A stretch of 64,000 bases of DNA from Diorhabda sublineata (lineage: Eukaryota > Arthropoda > Insecta > Coleoptera > Chrysomelidae), in assembly GCF_026230105.1 (NCBI RefSeq), contig NC_079475.1, forward strand, positions 37,260,086 to 37,324,085, read 5' to 3'. The notes beneath the pieces are model-generated. The model was not told where the DNA came from. It saw nothing but the letters and a program-made list of their open reading frames with translations, and made no database searches. A program made the translations under genes and the position numbers. Positions 20,981 through 33,900 of this stretch are shown piece after piece; positions within the stretch are counted from its first letter, which is position 1; each line of letters opens with the position of its first letter.

Positions 20981-21789
20981 CAAAAAACAATGTATTGAGG
21001 AATTTCGTAAAATTACATTACCATATAATTATCACAAAAATCGAAAAAACTCACTTTCCATTCTTCAGATTCTGTTTAATATGCACGGGATTTGGCACAA
21101 AATATTTAATATGTTGTCTACGTTTGTGATCGTTTAACTATAGATAATATAAATGCATCTGAATTTAAATCTTTGTTTATCTAAAAATTATTGATTAAGT
21201 AGCCTATATTTTGTCGATCATATAAATATTCAAATATATTTGTAAACGATATTTATCTACTTGAGATAACCACTAAATGCAAAAATTAATCAAAAAACTG
21301 CATAAAAAGTTGAATATTATACACGGTAAGTTAACCAAGCGGTGTTGAAACCACTTATTAACCACGGAACAGAAGATAGTCGAGCTTCTCACATAATTGT
21401 CACATAATCAGATTAATAAAGTGACAAAACTGAAGTGGTAGTTGGTAGATTTCACTGAAATGTAATATTCTATAGTCGTTTTGTCAATAAATGTATTTAT
21501 CATGTTATGATGGTTGGTTTGAAGCGTTAGTTGGTGGTTTTTAAATTTAAAGCTAGAGCAGCAGAGAAGAAATACTTCGGAAGATTGGAAGGAGTCAGTA
21601 GAAATGATAAACATAGAAACTCGCATACAAGATAAGATTTGAAAGCTGCACCAATAGAAGAATTAAGAAAAAGGAAGCTGCTAAGATAGCACAGTGCCAG
21701 TAAAGAAAATTTACATAGTAGTGAATTAAATCTTCAGTATTTATGATTGTAGTTTAGTCTTTTTGTGAGGTTCGTATACGCAAATTCAG

Positions 21790-22520
21790 TCTTGTAAGTT
21801 TAAAATTTGTAAAACTAAAGAAATACCGATTGAAATTCGTGTGCTTATCATCAAAAGTCTTCATAGTTTAGGCAGAAGTTGTACCATTGCCGCCGAATTG
21901 AAAATACCTCAACGCAACGTGAACTACAACGTTAAAAAATATCCATCCACCAGGAGCTTTGGCGATTGAAAAGGTTCAGATCGACTTCGATAATCCACAA
22001 CCTCTGAAGATAAGCGTATTGTATTCATCAGTAAACGAGCCTAGAGATCGTAGCTCAGATCAATGAATCTAGGGACCTGCCTTTCAGTAGCTTTACAGTG
22101 AAAAGGAGGTTGAGAGAAGCTGGTCTTTTTGGAAACGTGACAGTGAAGAAACCTCTTTCAAGACTTGAAAATAAAATTAAAGAGATTGCAGTGGGCTAGA
22201 GAACATAAAAATTGGACGCATGAAGAGTGGGAAAGAGTTTTGTGGTTTGATGAATCGGATGTTAGATCCATGTGTAATCCCGACTGTTAAACCAGGCGGA
22301 AGATGCTTTGGAGGAAGGGCGATTGGAGATTTAGTAGAAATTGAAGAAATTTTGAGAAAAGAAGTCTATAAAAAATATTAAAGAAAAATGAGGTGAATTT
22401 GGCCAGCGCTTGATCGGCAGAAAATTCATCTTCCATCATGACAACGATCTCAAGCACTCCTCGAGCTGTGCAAAGTCAAGTAGCTCCCTTGAGAACATAG
22501 AAATGTTTGAATGAGAACGG
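21790..22520 (+). pseudogene. Tc1-like transposase relic (between genes A and B)
   Basis: Plus strand, several frameshifts: KEIPIEIRVLIIKSLHSLG (N-terminal HTH), LFGNVTVKKPLSRLENKIKR, then LQWAREHKNWTHEEWERVLW followed by FDESD, which carries the first catalytic aspartate, and finally SSSIMTTISSTPRAVQ from a decayed QQDNDPKH region. Non-functional. Same family as the minus-strand relic at 17050-17640. Confidence 0.75.
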
Positions 22521-23190
22521 TATAATACCTACTTTTAATATTTTAAATAAATATTTACAATGTATGATAATTTTTTTGAGAATGTCTCTTTATGGCGAAC
22601 GGTTTCCTTGGCGTGAGTCTAGATACCTCCTAAAGGTACTGTAGAATTATTTATTCCGTTAAAGATGAAAATACTTAATCGTCTATTGGAAATTTATAAT
22701 GTTTGAATGTATAATTTAGAAAATATACTTAAATATATGTTCAGATTTAGCAACTTTAAAGGCGTATAACTTAGAAACCGTCGTATGTGAAATTATTTTT
22801 ATGTCATTTTCACGTCATTTACTCAGTTCCGAAGTTTTGCATCAAATCTTTTTCTTGTGTTCAGAAAACGAAAGAAAATATGAGCACAGCGAAAACCACT
22901 AATTTTATAACTTTGTTGTTTGAATACATGACTTTCTTTGGAACGTTTAGCAATTTGTTAGCATTTTATTTAGCCGAAAATGTTCAATAATGTCGTCGTC
23001 GTTATATTAATTAACAATGTCTTCAATCCAATTTTTGCTTTTTTGCCTCTCCTTGTTTATAAATTATTTTTCATCTATCGAGTTATCGGAAAACTGGATG
23101 TTACGTTCGGAAGAATATTTATCATTAATGTAAATAATGAAATAATAATAGTATAGTATAAGAGTATAAATAAGAGTATTTTAGGATATT
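22521..23190. other. Intergenic sequence between Tc1 relic and palindromic element
   Basis: AT-rich, with one 67-codon plus-strand frame (22787-22990) of hydrophobic, unremarkable composition. Nothing recognised. Confidence 0.45.
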
Positions 23191-23193
23191 ATA

Positions 23194-24671
23194 CAGGGTG
23201 TCCTACAACGGGTTAAAACTATCTGTATTTGATAAAATACTTATAGTAAAATCACGAAGGTTTGGGTTTTCGGACTCGATCTTTTTAACTAAAATATTTT
23301 CAAAGAATACCGACTTCCGGTTATACCGAAAGTCAACTGTAACTTTGTTATTTTAAATAGAACAGCCTGTATATTATTACATTTTTCAAATCTACGTAAA
23401 ATCTTAGTATACTTTTGTCTGAAAACTTCTTTCCAAAAATGCATACTTTTCAAGTTATTAATTTTTTTGTGAAATTGGACCATTTCAGACCCTTTTAAAT
23501 TATTTTTTTACGAGGATACCCTTGAAGATATGAAGATGGTTTCTCTTCGGTTGCTTTTAGCAATGTCAGATGCATTTGAATCTATGTTGAAAAAACTTAT
23601 CATATCATACAAAGTGTGTATGCAAAGTGTTTTAACTTCATAAATATCAAATTTCTTTATTTTTTTAAATAGAACTATCCGGTTTTTTCTGCCTTTTAAT
23701 GCCTTTAGAGGTAAAAAAATAAGGTAAATTCATGTATATTTTCCTGTACCTAAACCTTACCGTTATCCAGATATTAAATGTTTTCTGTAAATTTTTAGAT
23801 TTGCAGGTGTAGTCTAAATTTTATTTTGAACCGTTGATAGAAGTACTACGAAATAAAAAAGTATTTTTCTTTATCTTGTCAAGGTCTGTGAAAAAAATTA
23901 AATCAAATCCTATTCCAACTTTTTATTTTATTGTATTTTTTAACAAGTTTTAATTTTTTATGTATACTTTTAGTAGACTTTGTAATAAATGACAGTTATT
24001 TAACTGTCATTAGTCACTTGTTGATCCTTTCGAAAATCATTAAAATGGCTGGTTCTCAATTTAATAACGAATAAATAAAATTTGGACCATAGCTGCATCT
24101 TTAAAAATTTACAGAAAACATTAAATATCTGCTAAAGTTTAGGTATAGGAAAGTATACATGAATTTGCCTTATTTTTTACCCCTGGATGCATTGAAATAG
24201 AAAAAACTGGGTAGTTCTATTTAAAAAATGAAGAAATTTGATATTTATGTAGTTAAAATTTGAACACTTCTTATACACACCCTGTATAAAATGAAAAATT
24301 TTTCGTCATGGATATAAATACATCTGACCTTGTCAAAAGCAATTGAAGAGAAATCATCTTCATATCTTCAAGGGTATCCTTGTAAAAAAATAATTTTGGT
24401 TTGGGTTTGAAATAGTCAAATTTTTTACAAAAAAATTAGTGACTCAAAAAGTATGCATTTTTGAAAAAATGTTCTTAGACAAAAGTATACTAAAATTTTA
24501 CGTAGATTTCATAAGTGTATACAGGGTGTTCTATTCGAAACAACAAAGTTACAGTCGACTTCTGGTAGAACCGGAAGTTGGCCATCTTTGAAAATATTTT
24601 AGTTAAAAAGATCCTGTCCGAAAATCCAAACGAATTTTGCCATATACAGTTAGTTTTAACTCGTCGTTATA
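23194..24671. mobile_element. Palindromic CAGGGTGTCC element, copy 2 (directly 3' of gene B)
   Basis: Begins CAGGGTGTCCTACAACGGG and ends AACTCGTCGTTATA. The two arms, each over 600 bp, are inverted repeats: ACGAGGATACCCTTGAAGAT in the left arm faces ATCTTCAAGGGTATCCTTG in the right, and AGTTGACCGGAAGTC-type blocks pair as well. Between the arms at about 24045 lies MAGSQFNNE and a stop, the same transposase start as copy 1. CAGGGTGT also occurs internally. Its right end lies about 120 bp past the gene B stop codon. Confidence 0.7.
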
Positions 24672-24697
24672 AAAAAAACTCCATTACTTTCAAAATA

Positions 24698-24703
24698 TTT
24701 ATT
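24698..24703 (-). terminator. Gene B polyadenylation signal
   Basis: AATAAA on the minus strand, about 90 bp downstream of the gene B stop codon. It lies about 25 bp before the edge of the palindromic CAGGGTGTCC element, so the mature 3' end should fall at or just inside that element. Confidence 0.6.
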
Positions 24704-24793
24704 ATTCATTCACTTACACATACATTCAGTTTAAAAAAAATCTGGATACCACAATTGAGAAATAAATTTGACTACCTAATCACAAAAAGCTCG

Positions 24794-24985
24794 TTATTTC
24801 TTCTGAGTATACAATTTATAATACAATCCGTTTTTCTTTATTAATTCTTCATGTGTTCCTGATTCCGCAATTACACCATTTTGGACTACACAAATTAAAT
24901 CTGCATCTTGGATCGTCGTTAATCTATGCGCTATCGTGACGCAAGTTCTCCCTTTCTTAGCTGTATCAAGAGCTTCTTGTACAAC
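24794..24985 (-). CDS. ABCB1: Gene B coding exon 19 (NBD2 H-loop, stop)
   Basis: Residues 1196-1258 and stop TAA at 24796-24794. H-loop TIAHRLTT, then GTHEELIKKNGLYYKLYTQKK. Acceptor TATCAG at 24986. An AATAAA signal follows 90 bp downstream. Confidence 0.96.
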   Translation of the reverse strand, partial: VVQEALDTAKKGRTCVTIAHRLTTIQDADLICVVQNGVIAESGTHEELIKKNGLYYKLYTQKK

Positions 24986-27900
24986 CTGATAAACAAAAAA
25001 GGAATTCATATATCTGAAAACAGTATACATATTCCTAAAAAACGATTTTCATACAAAACTTGAAATAAATCACCTGATAAGTGTGAAAGTTTAGACAATT
25101 GTTGAGTTGATATGCAAAAAGAATTGGAAAACATAAAACGGAATAGATTTTTGAAAGCTTAAACTCCCGTTTTAAAAAAAGCGACTTGATACATTCCCAC
25201 TAGATGAATTGAAGTAGGGCGAGTTGAAAAATTTCTTATAACATTTGATTCAAGCAGTTATATACCGAAAATTTCTTCATGCGTTGTAAGAAATAATCTA
25301 GTGAACATAACCTAAAAGAAATTTATCCTGTTGTTAATATAGCGCCACCTTTATTTAACAGATTTTTCATTATTCTCCTTCTCTATAACCTCCAAACGTT
25401 AGTCCTAATATTTCTGACAATTTCCTTCTAACGGAGGTTCTAAGATCCGTGATCTAAAGATCAATTCGTAAACTTTTACGCTCGCGCCCGTGTTGGCGCT
25501 CTCGTTTTCGTTCAATATAAACTAAACAGGTTACAAAGTGTGATTTATAAAAATGGAAGCCTGCGTTCGCGTTCCAACGACTAGAGAACGCGAAGTCGAA
25601 CGTTACGCCAACGAAAGCGTCAGCGTGTAATAGTCATTGAAAATAAAGCAGCCAAATAGGGCAGGCTTGCACCTGCTTACGCTCTATTATTTTCGTAATA
25701 CTCTATTTGAGATAAATGAGAAACACGTTACGCCAATGGGGCTAAGGTCTGTCAAGAAGAGGTAGTTGGAGTCTGAACACTCATAAAATCAGCATAACAT
25801 AATATAAGGAATAATTATATTTGTTAATGACTTCAAAACTTCAAAACTTCAAAAAATCATATAAAAACTGCAATAAACTAAGCACGGCTTCCAGGCTTAC
25901 AAGAGTGATTCGTATTGCTTAGTTTACGATTCATTGTCTTTTTAGCGAATTTGAAACGTTCGATGAAAAGGGAATTATGTATTTTTGAATCTTACCTTTT
26001 CACTTTCGGTATCTAGTGCAGACGTTGCTTCATCTAGTAGTAAAATTTTTGGGTTTCTTACCAAGGCTCTTGCTATAGCGATTCTTTGTTTTTGACCACC
26101 TGATAATCGAACTGCTTTTTCTCCTAGTTCAGTATTGTAGCCCTATCAAAGATAATTTTGATAAACATGTGGGTTAAAACTAAACTCTCATGCAAATACT
26201 AATCGTACCATAACATTTGTTGCTCGATAAATAAACTATGAGCTTCAACAATCTCATACATCCAATCCCCGAAAAAAAAAATAGAAGACAGAAGTAGTTA
26301 GTCTAGAGAAAAGATGCTTTATTTGGATTTATTGATATGGAGAAAGCTTTGGATAGAGGTTAAATGTCGACTTATGTAAAAGAAATGTGAATCATGTTAT
26401 CAATAGAAACCTAACTTCTGAGGCTTTCCTAACCACTGAAGGAGAATAGTGAAAATATCTGAAGGAACATATGCTGATGACATAGTTCTTATTGCTGAAA
26501 ACAACCAAGATGTACAGAAAAACTTTGACATTCGGAACGACACACCAAAGCAGTTTGGCATGAGAATAAATGTAGAAAAAACTGCAGTAATGACACTCAA
26601 ATAACAAATGGTGGACGTAGGATTAAAAAGGCGAGAAAATTTAAATACTTTGGAACAGAAATATAAAATACAGGCAATACTGCCTTATAAATAAAAGAGA
26701 AGTCTCAAGAAGTAATAAACCAAATGTTTATAAAACGATTTACCGATCAAGATTAACTTACGGCTGCGAGACATGGATTTTCACTAATAGACAAAGAAGT
26801 GCATTGCAACCAGCAGAATGGAAGAGTCAAGACCAGTGAAGAGAATATGGGAACCAAAAGTAGGCAAAAACAAAAATAGGGGGGGGGGACCTAAAGCGAC
26901 ATGGGACAAATTGTAGGTACTATACTTGAAAAAAGAGGCACAAAATGAAAAGAAGCAAAAATAACAGCACAATAATAGAAAATAATGAAACAAATTTGTA
27001 TATAGTAAAGTACGAATCAAATAAGAAAAACACAGGCGTGAGAATATCCTCAGCCCTTTATTTCACTGTATTTTTACTACATTGACGTGTTTACAAGTTT
27101 TCCGAATTCTTATTGTGTATAACATGTTTTGCTAAATGAAGTGGCAACGTGCGCGGTTTTTGCATGGTTGAAATTAGAAGTTTACATAGATACTTCATTA
27201 TTGGCAGTCTTTTTCCGATGTTGCCCGATATCACTCATGAAGTCGGAAAGGGGTAAATATATATATTGCAAGTAGTTTACTCGTCCTGTTATTCGGTCTC
27301 AATTATTAGTACTATTTGTAGTTGTTTAGAGTTTATGTTTTGTGTCGTGCTAATATAAGTAACCATTTATTTGAAAAAAAGTTTTAGGATACTGTAATAA
27401 TATCTTTTAATTGAATAATGTCGCTGAAAACAGTCGGAAAACAATGTGTTGTTGTACATAGCCAGGGACGAGAATTTGGAAATTGTACATAACATTAGTA
27501 ACTTTATGAAAAAAAAACTATTAGAATATCGTAATGAAGGTCGAAACATAATTAACACGAACGAAACATACATACATAGCAGTCATGTTAAACAAAAGGG
27601 CTGGTATGACGAAACACTGCAAAGGTATTTCCAAAGGTCAACACCTAATAATGGTACATGCTGATGGAGAAAACGGATTTATAGAGTTAATACTTAAATC
27701 AGGTAATTTCAATTTTATAAGGTCTCATAAATTTTGAATTAGGTAGGTAGGTATTTCATTACATTCTCTCTCTCTCTCTCTCTCTGGTTGAAAACCAATT
27801 GTTGCCAAATTGGTCTGAAAGGTCCGTTCGACAATGCAGCTTATCACAATGTACGTATAACAAAAAATATTACATCGGCTTCAAGGAAACAAGACATTAT

Positions 27901-30900
27901 AAATTGGTTATCAGAAAATGATTTGCCAGCAAATGCCAAGCTAACGAAACCTAAATTGCTTAAAATATATAAACATGATAAATTCCGGTTGGACGAACTT
28001 TTAGAAAAACATGGCTACTGTGTATTTCGTTTACCATGTTACCACCCTGAACTTAACTCCATAGAAAAAGTTTGGGCGTTAGTAAAAAACTGGGTAGCGG
28101 CGCACAACACAACATTTAGGTTGGCGGATGCAGATGCGTTTGATAGGCAAAAAATTTGCGGTTGTGACGGCACAAAAATGATCTAGTATTTATAGACATG
28201 AGGATGAACTTATACAAAAAGAAAATCTATTTGATGACGCCCTACTGGGTCCTCAGACGAAAGTGAAGGTAGCGAGAATTTGTCAGAGGATGATGATGAT
28301 CTAGATTGTTTTTCTCTTTCCTCTACTTCTGATTTTTTGTAATAAATAATTAATTTAATATAATGAAAACGTTATTATTTTTTTAGTCTATTGTAGCTAG
28401 GTCTCTTTATTTTTATTTTTTAAGATATTAGTTTAAAATTTGAAGGGCTTTATAAAACCATCTTATTAGAGCAATATGCTAAAAAAAAAGATTTTCTCAT
28501 CTTAAACTAAACAATATTTTTTAAAAATGAAATATAAAGTAATAGTGTTTAAACATTGGTAAGATTGCGAGTTGTAATTTGTTAATTTGATTATCCGCTT
28601 TAGTCATAATCTACAACTAATTTTAGTGGACTTGGGTATTACAAATAAATTAATAAATAAAGTTGACATTGTCTTAAGTATACTGTTAACAATCAACTGT
28701 TTGAATTTGATACGCCACTGGTCTGGCTGTTCATATGTTAAAGTGAGATCGACAGTAATTACGCTGTATATTTTTCTTATTTGATTTGTACTTTACAAAA
28801 CTGTAAAATTAGACCGCAAACCACTATGTGGTTGCGGTTATATATGTATAAAAATTATTTTTATCTTGTCAATTTAAAATATGGTGGTAATTTGCTGCAT
28901 TTGGGTTTTGTAGAGGTAAATAATGAGCAAAATTTTTGGCCGATTTCTTGACCAACACCACTCCTTTCTCGGATTCAAAATAATGACCGTTCACCTCCAC
29001 CACATCCGCAATTATAATTTTTTTTTTCTCGAAAACTTTTCAAATATTCTTATACCAACGATTTTAAGTCATAAAAATTCCTTGGTTTTTACTCGTTTCT
29101 TTCGATGCATCCACTCTTGCTTCATTGTTTTAGGAATTAAATCTTTTCTCTTTGGAAACACGTGCAGCATGTCGAATTTATAGTTTATTCACCTTCTAAA
29201 TTAGTCCCCCAACTTTTTATAAAGAAAATATGAACAAACATTCTTTGTCCACTTGTGACGTGTCCTTAACAATCGCCAGTGAATGTCTTTTGGTGCTGCA
29301 CTTGTAGTACCACTTTGAGAAAACTAAACCGAATAGCGTCATCTCTTATAATACAACAGAGTTTATTAAAGGACCCGTTAAAGATGAAAATGTTTTAGTT
29401 CTTGTTGCATTAGCTTGTTCAACCTATATTGAATATTTCATATCGTTAATTTTTAGAGAGAATCTGATGGAACTTACTTGAGGCAAACCAGTTATAAAAT
29501 TATGAATATTCGCATTTTTCGCTGCTTGAATAATTTCATCCATCGGTACATCCCTGGAGTTATCTCCATAAGCTATATTATCAGCGATGGATTTATTAAA
29601 TAAATTAGGTTCTTGAGCAACGATCCCCATATGCGATCGTAATGAACCTAAAGCCACGTCTTTGAGATTTACTCCGTCTAGATGAACTTCACCTGAAGAA
29701 GGATCATAAAATCTTTCGATTAATTGAATGATCGTCGATTTTCCGCAACCACTTTCGCCTACCAAGGCTATAGTTTTGCCCTGTAGGATATTCAAGTCGA
29801 GACCTTTTAGAATTAGTACGTTCGGTCTAGTGGGATAAGTGAACTCTATACTTTCAAAGTTCAATTTTCCTTGTACCTTAAAAAAACAAATATTACTAAC
29901 ATTATTACTAGTAGATAGATGAAGATATCTGTAGATAAAACAATTCTAGAAGCTTTAATATAACCGGATCAATATGAATTGGAGACGTAGATCAATTAAT
30001 TTACCTCGTTCATATTTTTTGCATTAATTTTATCTCTTATTAAAGGAATTCTAGAAAGGAACGTTCTAACTTTCCTCGCAGCTGTTATCCCTTTAGAAAC
30101 GTTTGGTGAGAACGCTAATGAGTTAGCAATTGATACTGTACCCATTATCTGTGCTTGTGATACCCTGAAAATAAATGATATTGACGTTTAGAACATAATA
30201 ATTGCAGTTGGATATTAATTTAAGATACATTCTCAAAATATGCGAACAAAACACTCGAAGACTAAAGTCTATTTATCGAAGAAAAATAGTAAACCAAAAC
30301 ATATTCACGCATAGTGCACTCGTTCAGGTTTGAAAACGCCAAAGCCAGGCACGTAACGTTTGGCTTGAGGATTGTACCGAACCTTATCCTTAGTATGTCC
30401 AGCGTTTACCCATGCTTCATCCAGGTAGTACTTTTTTGAGTTGGCCGATGAATGATTAGCTGTACTCACTAACGATTCGAATGACACTTGGAAATAAAGT
30501 CATCAATAGTCTTGCGTTTCTTCTTATAAATATTCATCATTAGTGTTTCGCTAGCGTTAAAATGAAGCGCTTTATTTTTTTTCGTACGTGTAGTATAGCT
30601 AATGTCAACAACTGTCTCCGAGTCAGACGTCATTTAAAAAATTACGCAACAGACAAATATAAATAATCTCACTGCAATACAATGTTCACACTTCACCACA
30701 CCTGATCTAATGGCTTCTGCAGCGATGCGGCGCTCGCCCTTCCCAAACAGCTCTTTGTTTGTGGTATATTATGATGCCAAGATGCCACACCGCGCTTCGC
30801 TCGGGACGTTCAAGTGATAAAATAGACTTTAAAGTGCCTGCGAAGGAGTAAGAAATAAATCCGAGGAGCTTGATTTGGGATGTTAATTGTGCTGAAAAGA

Positions 30901-33900
30901 AATAAAAATGCCCACGATTCCATACCGGTTGCCTACACAGAAGATCTTACCGTAAGAAGCAAAGATTAACATTTTTCAAATATAGATTAACGTAACATTG
31001 AACTCAACATTTCAACTGCCGAATTAATAATTTAAAACTGTCGATATAAATACTATGCTTGTATAAGTTTGAGTGGTCGAGTGCCAAGATGAGTTATACT
31101 TACTTAAATACTTTTTCGTAAGATAAGCCATCCCGTATGAGATACCCTCCATAATACATAGCTGTGGCGTACGCGAAGAATAGTAGACTTCTGGATAGAC
31201 CAAATACAATAGCTCTCCAATGAACTTTTTTTAAAGACGATTTATAATTAGGTAGAAGCTCTGATATGTAAATGCTATGGAATTTGTCCTCCAAACCTAA
31301 AGCTGCAACAGTTCTAACATTTCCAACAGCTTCCACGGCTACCTGTTAATGGTAAACAATGGTAATTTTATACTAAACATGGTTGACATTGCGAATTTGT
31401 GGAAATCATAAAAGTATTTAAATATTTTTAGAATAAAATAACTTTCTCATGATAAATCTCTAATTTTGTCACTACAATTTTTAATAGGCGGGAAAATTTG
31501 AAAGAGTGTCAATAATCGTAATTTGTCGCGTGTCATATTAGGTGACACATAATTGACGCATGGTAGTTCCATCACTGCTGTTAAATAACTAACTTCATTT
31601 ATAATGATTAGAGATTAAGTTATGTAGGTGTGTGGTTGAAGTTCAAAAAAGTCATCGTCGACTTGAAGGTGCAGCTCATTTAGGTACCCAATCTTGGTGT
31701 AGCCAAAAGTGTGAGGTCTCTCAGCAATTTGCTCGTAAGGAGGAAATGGATGGGAGCTCTTGACAAGCTAAGACACATATAGATGGGTCTTCTGTCTCCC
31801 TCATCGTTGGGAGGAAAAAGCGGTTAATTTGACTGGTGACTGGTCTTTTAACCGGACCCGGCAATCTAAGACGCAGTCATTGGCCTTTGGTAGCTTCAAG
31901 CGAGTCACGACGGACTTACCAGAAGGTCCATGAAGGAAATAATTATGCAGATTAAAGGAACAAATCAAGAGAGCTTTCACGTAGAAATCTTTAATTTTGT
32001 AAGGTACTAAAAATATTACCCGTGTTGATGTTTGTAATGCTTTATCTCGAGAATCACTTTGACCTGATGTATTTCTCCTTTCAAAGAACATTGCTACCAA
32101 TATAATTGGGGTGAAAGCTGCAGTAACTAATCCCAATTTCCATTCGTAGTACATTGAGAGACCAATAGCAAGACAGAACGTGGATATTGATTGCAATATC
32201 GTACCAACACGTTGACCAGTTGCCTAAAATATTTATAAAAAATTCAATCATTAATGTTAAATGATTATAGTGTATAAGTAGATATTTTTAATATATTAGG
32301 TGAAATGACAAGCCATGGAAGATTAGGTCAATTTTGGAAATGACTTTGCATTCAATAGAAAACGGGATGTGTCCAGAAAATTCGATCGAAGGAATTAAAA
32401 ACGATACAAAATACCTTCAATGGACGCGCCATTGTAAATATCAAACCTTCTGAATACTGTCAGAAAATGTTTCTTTTAGAATCGATTGCAGAACGAATGT
32501 CGTACGATAGCGATAGCTTGTGCCTTGTTCAAGACATCTTTCATGCGGGGAAATAAAAATAAATCCCCTAGTGCCAGATCAGAGGAGTACAGTGGATATA
32601 TTCGAGAGCAGTTATACGACGCTGAACCAAAAATTTGGGCATGAGTGTACACTATCTAGTCCTGGTTTCCGTCGCGTAATCGCTTTAAATTGTTCTTGTA
32701 GAATGTGGCGTTTACGGTTCGATACACAGGAACGAATTCCTGAAGGATGATTCCATCATTTTCGTCGGAGGTGGTTGGGTCGAAAGGAAGATGGTGAACG
32801 CCATTATCGATTACCAATCGAAAAGATAGCACCATGTTTCTTCCCTTGTAACGATTGTTAGTACACATGGTGATGAAATCTCTAGGCCGTTTTGCAATTC
32901 CTCGCCATCAATCGTAGAGTCAGTCGCCGATCTCTTGCCAGTATATTTAGTACACGCTTAATCATTTTTGATGTTTCGCTTATCCACAGCTCCAGCTGTT
33001 CCGTGTCTGTCGCTAAGACTTTTAAATCATTTTTTGGTTACGCTTTGGGGGGAAAACTGGGAGAAAGGGTGCCAAGCTACATACCAGTATCACCAAACAG
33101 AGTTCCTAGCGTCGGCAGCTAGATTTTGGTGTGTGTTTAAGAAGATCGCGTCAATGGCATGGCTGTATGTACTTAAAAATAAATTTGAATATTAAAGATG
33201 CGTAGGAAATCTTGAAAGTTTATGTCAGCTATCGATGCCATTAATCGTAATAGGGACTAAAATAACAATCAGTACGATTGATAGCTAAATGAAATAGAAT
33301 GAATCTACCTTTTCAACTATTTTAGGTATGTTTATTTATAATTGAGAGCAATATACTATATTGGTATAAATAAATGATACTGGTTTCACTTACTCCTTGT
33401 ATGTTTGCTGCATCGGTAGACAATTTTGAGCACAGAGCTCCTACTCCATTTGCTTCCTTATCAAAGAATCCAATTTCTTGTGATATCATAGCTTTAAATA
33501 AGTTACTACGAACTCTTTCGGTCAGTTTTTCACCCGCAATACCTAACATGTACATCTATAATACAAAAATAATAACAATCCATTAATTTGAATGAAACTA
33601 AAAATAATATATGTTAGTAACCAGTAGATATTATTTTGTTCTAGCGTAGTTTCGCGACATTCAACCTTATTTATTTTGTTATACTAAATACGAGAAAAGT
33701 AGTGAGACTGATTTTCCATTTACAAAAGTTTTTTTTTCCAAACAATGCTATGACTGTGGAGTAGTTGTTTTTACTCTTGTGCTACTTCGATGAATGTTTC
33801 GGACTGACATGGTTTTTCAAATTTCCAAATCGATTTAAGAGACATCGTCCCAAATTAGGTTATTGGAAATTATCTCAACAAAATTAGTTTTTCCGATTGT

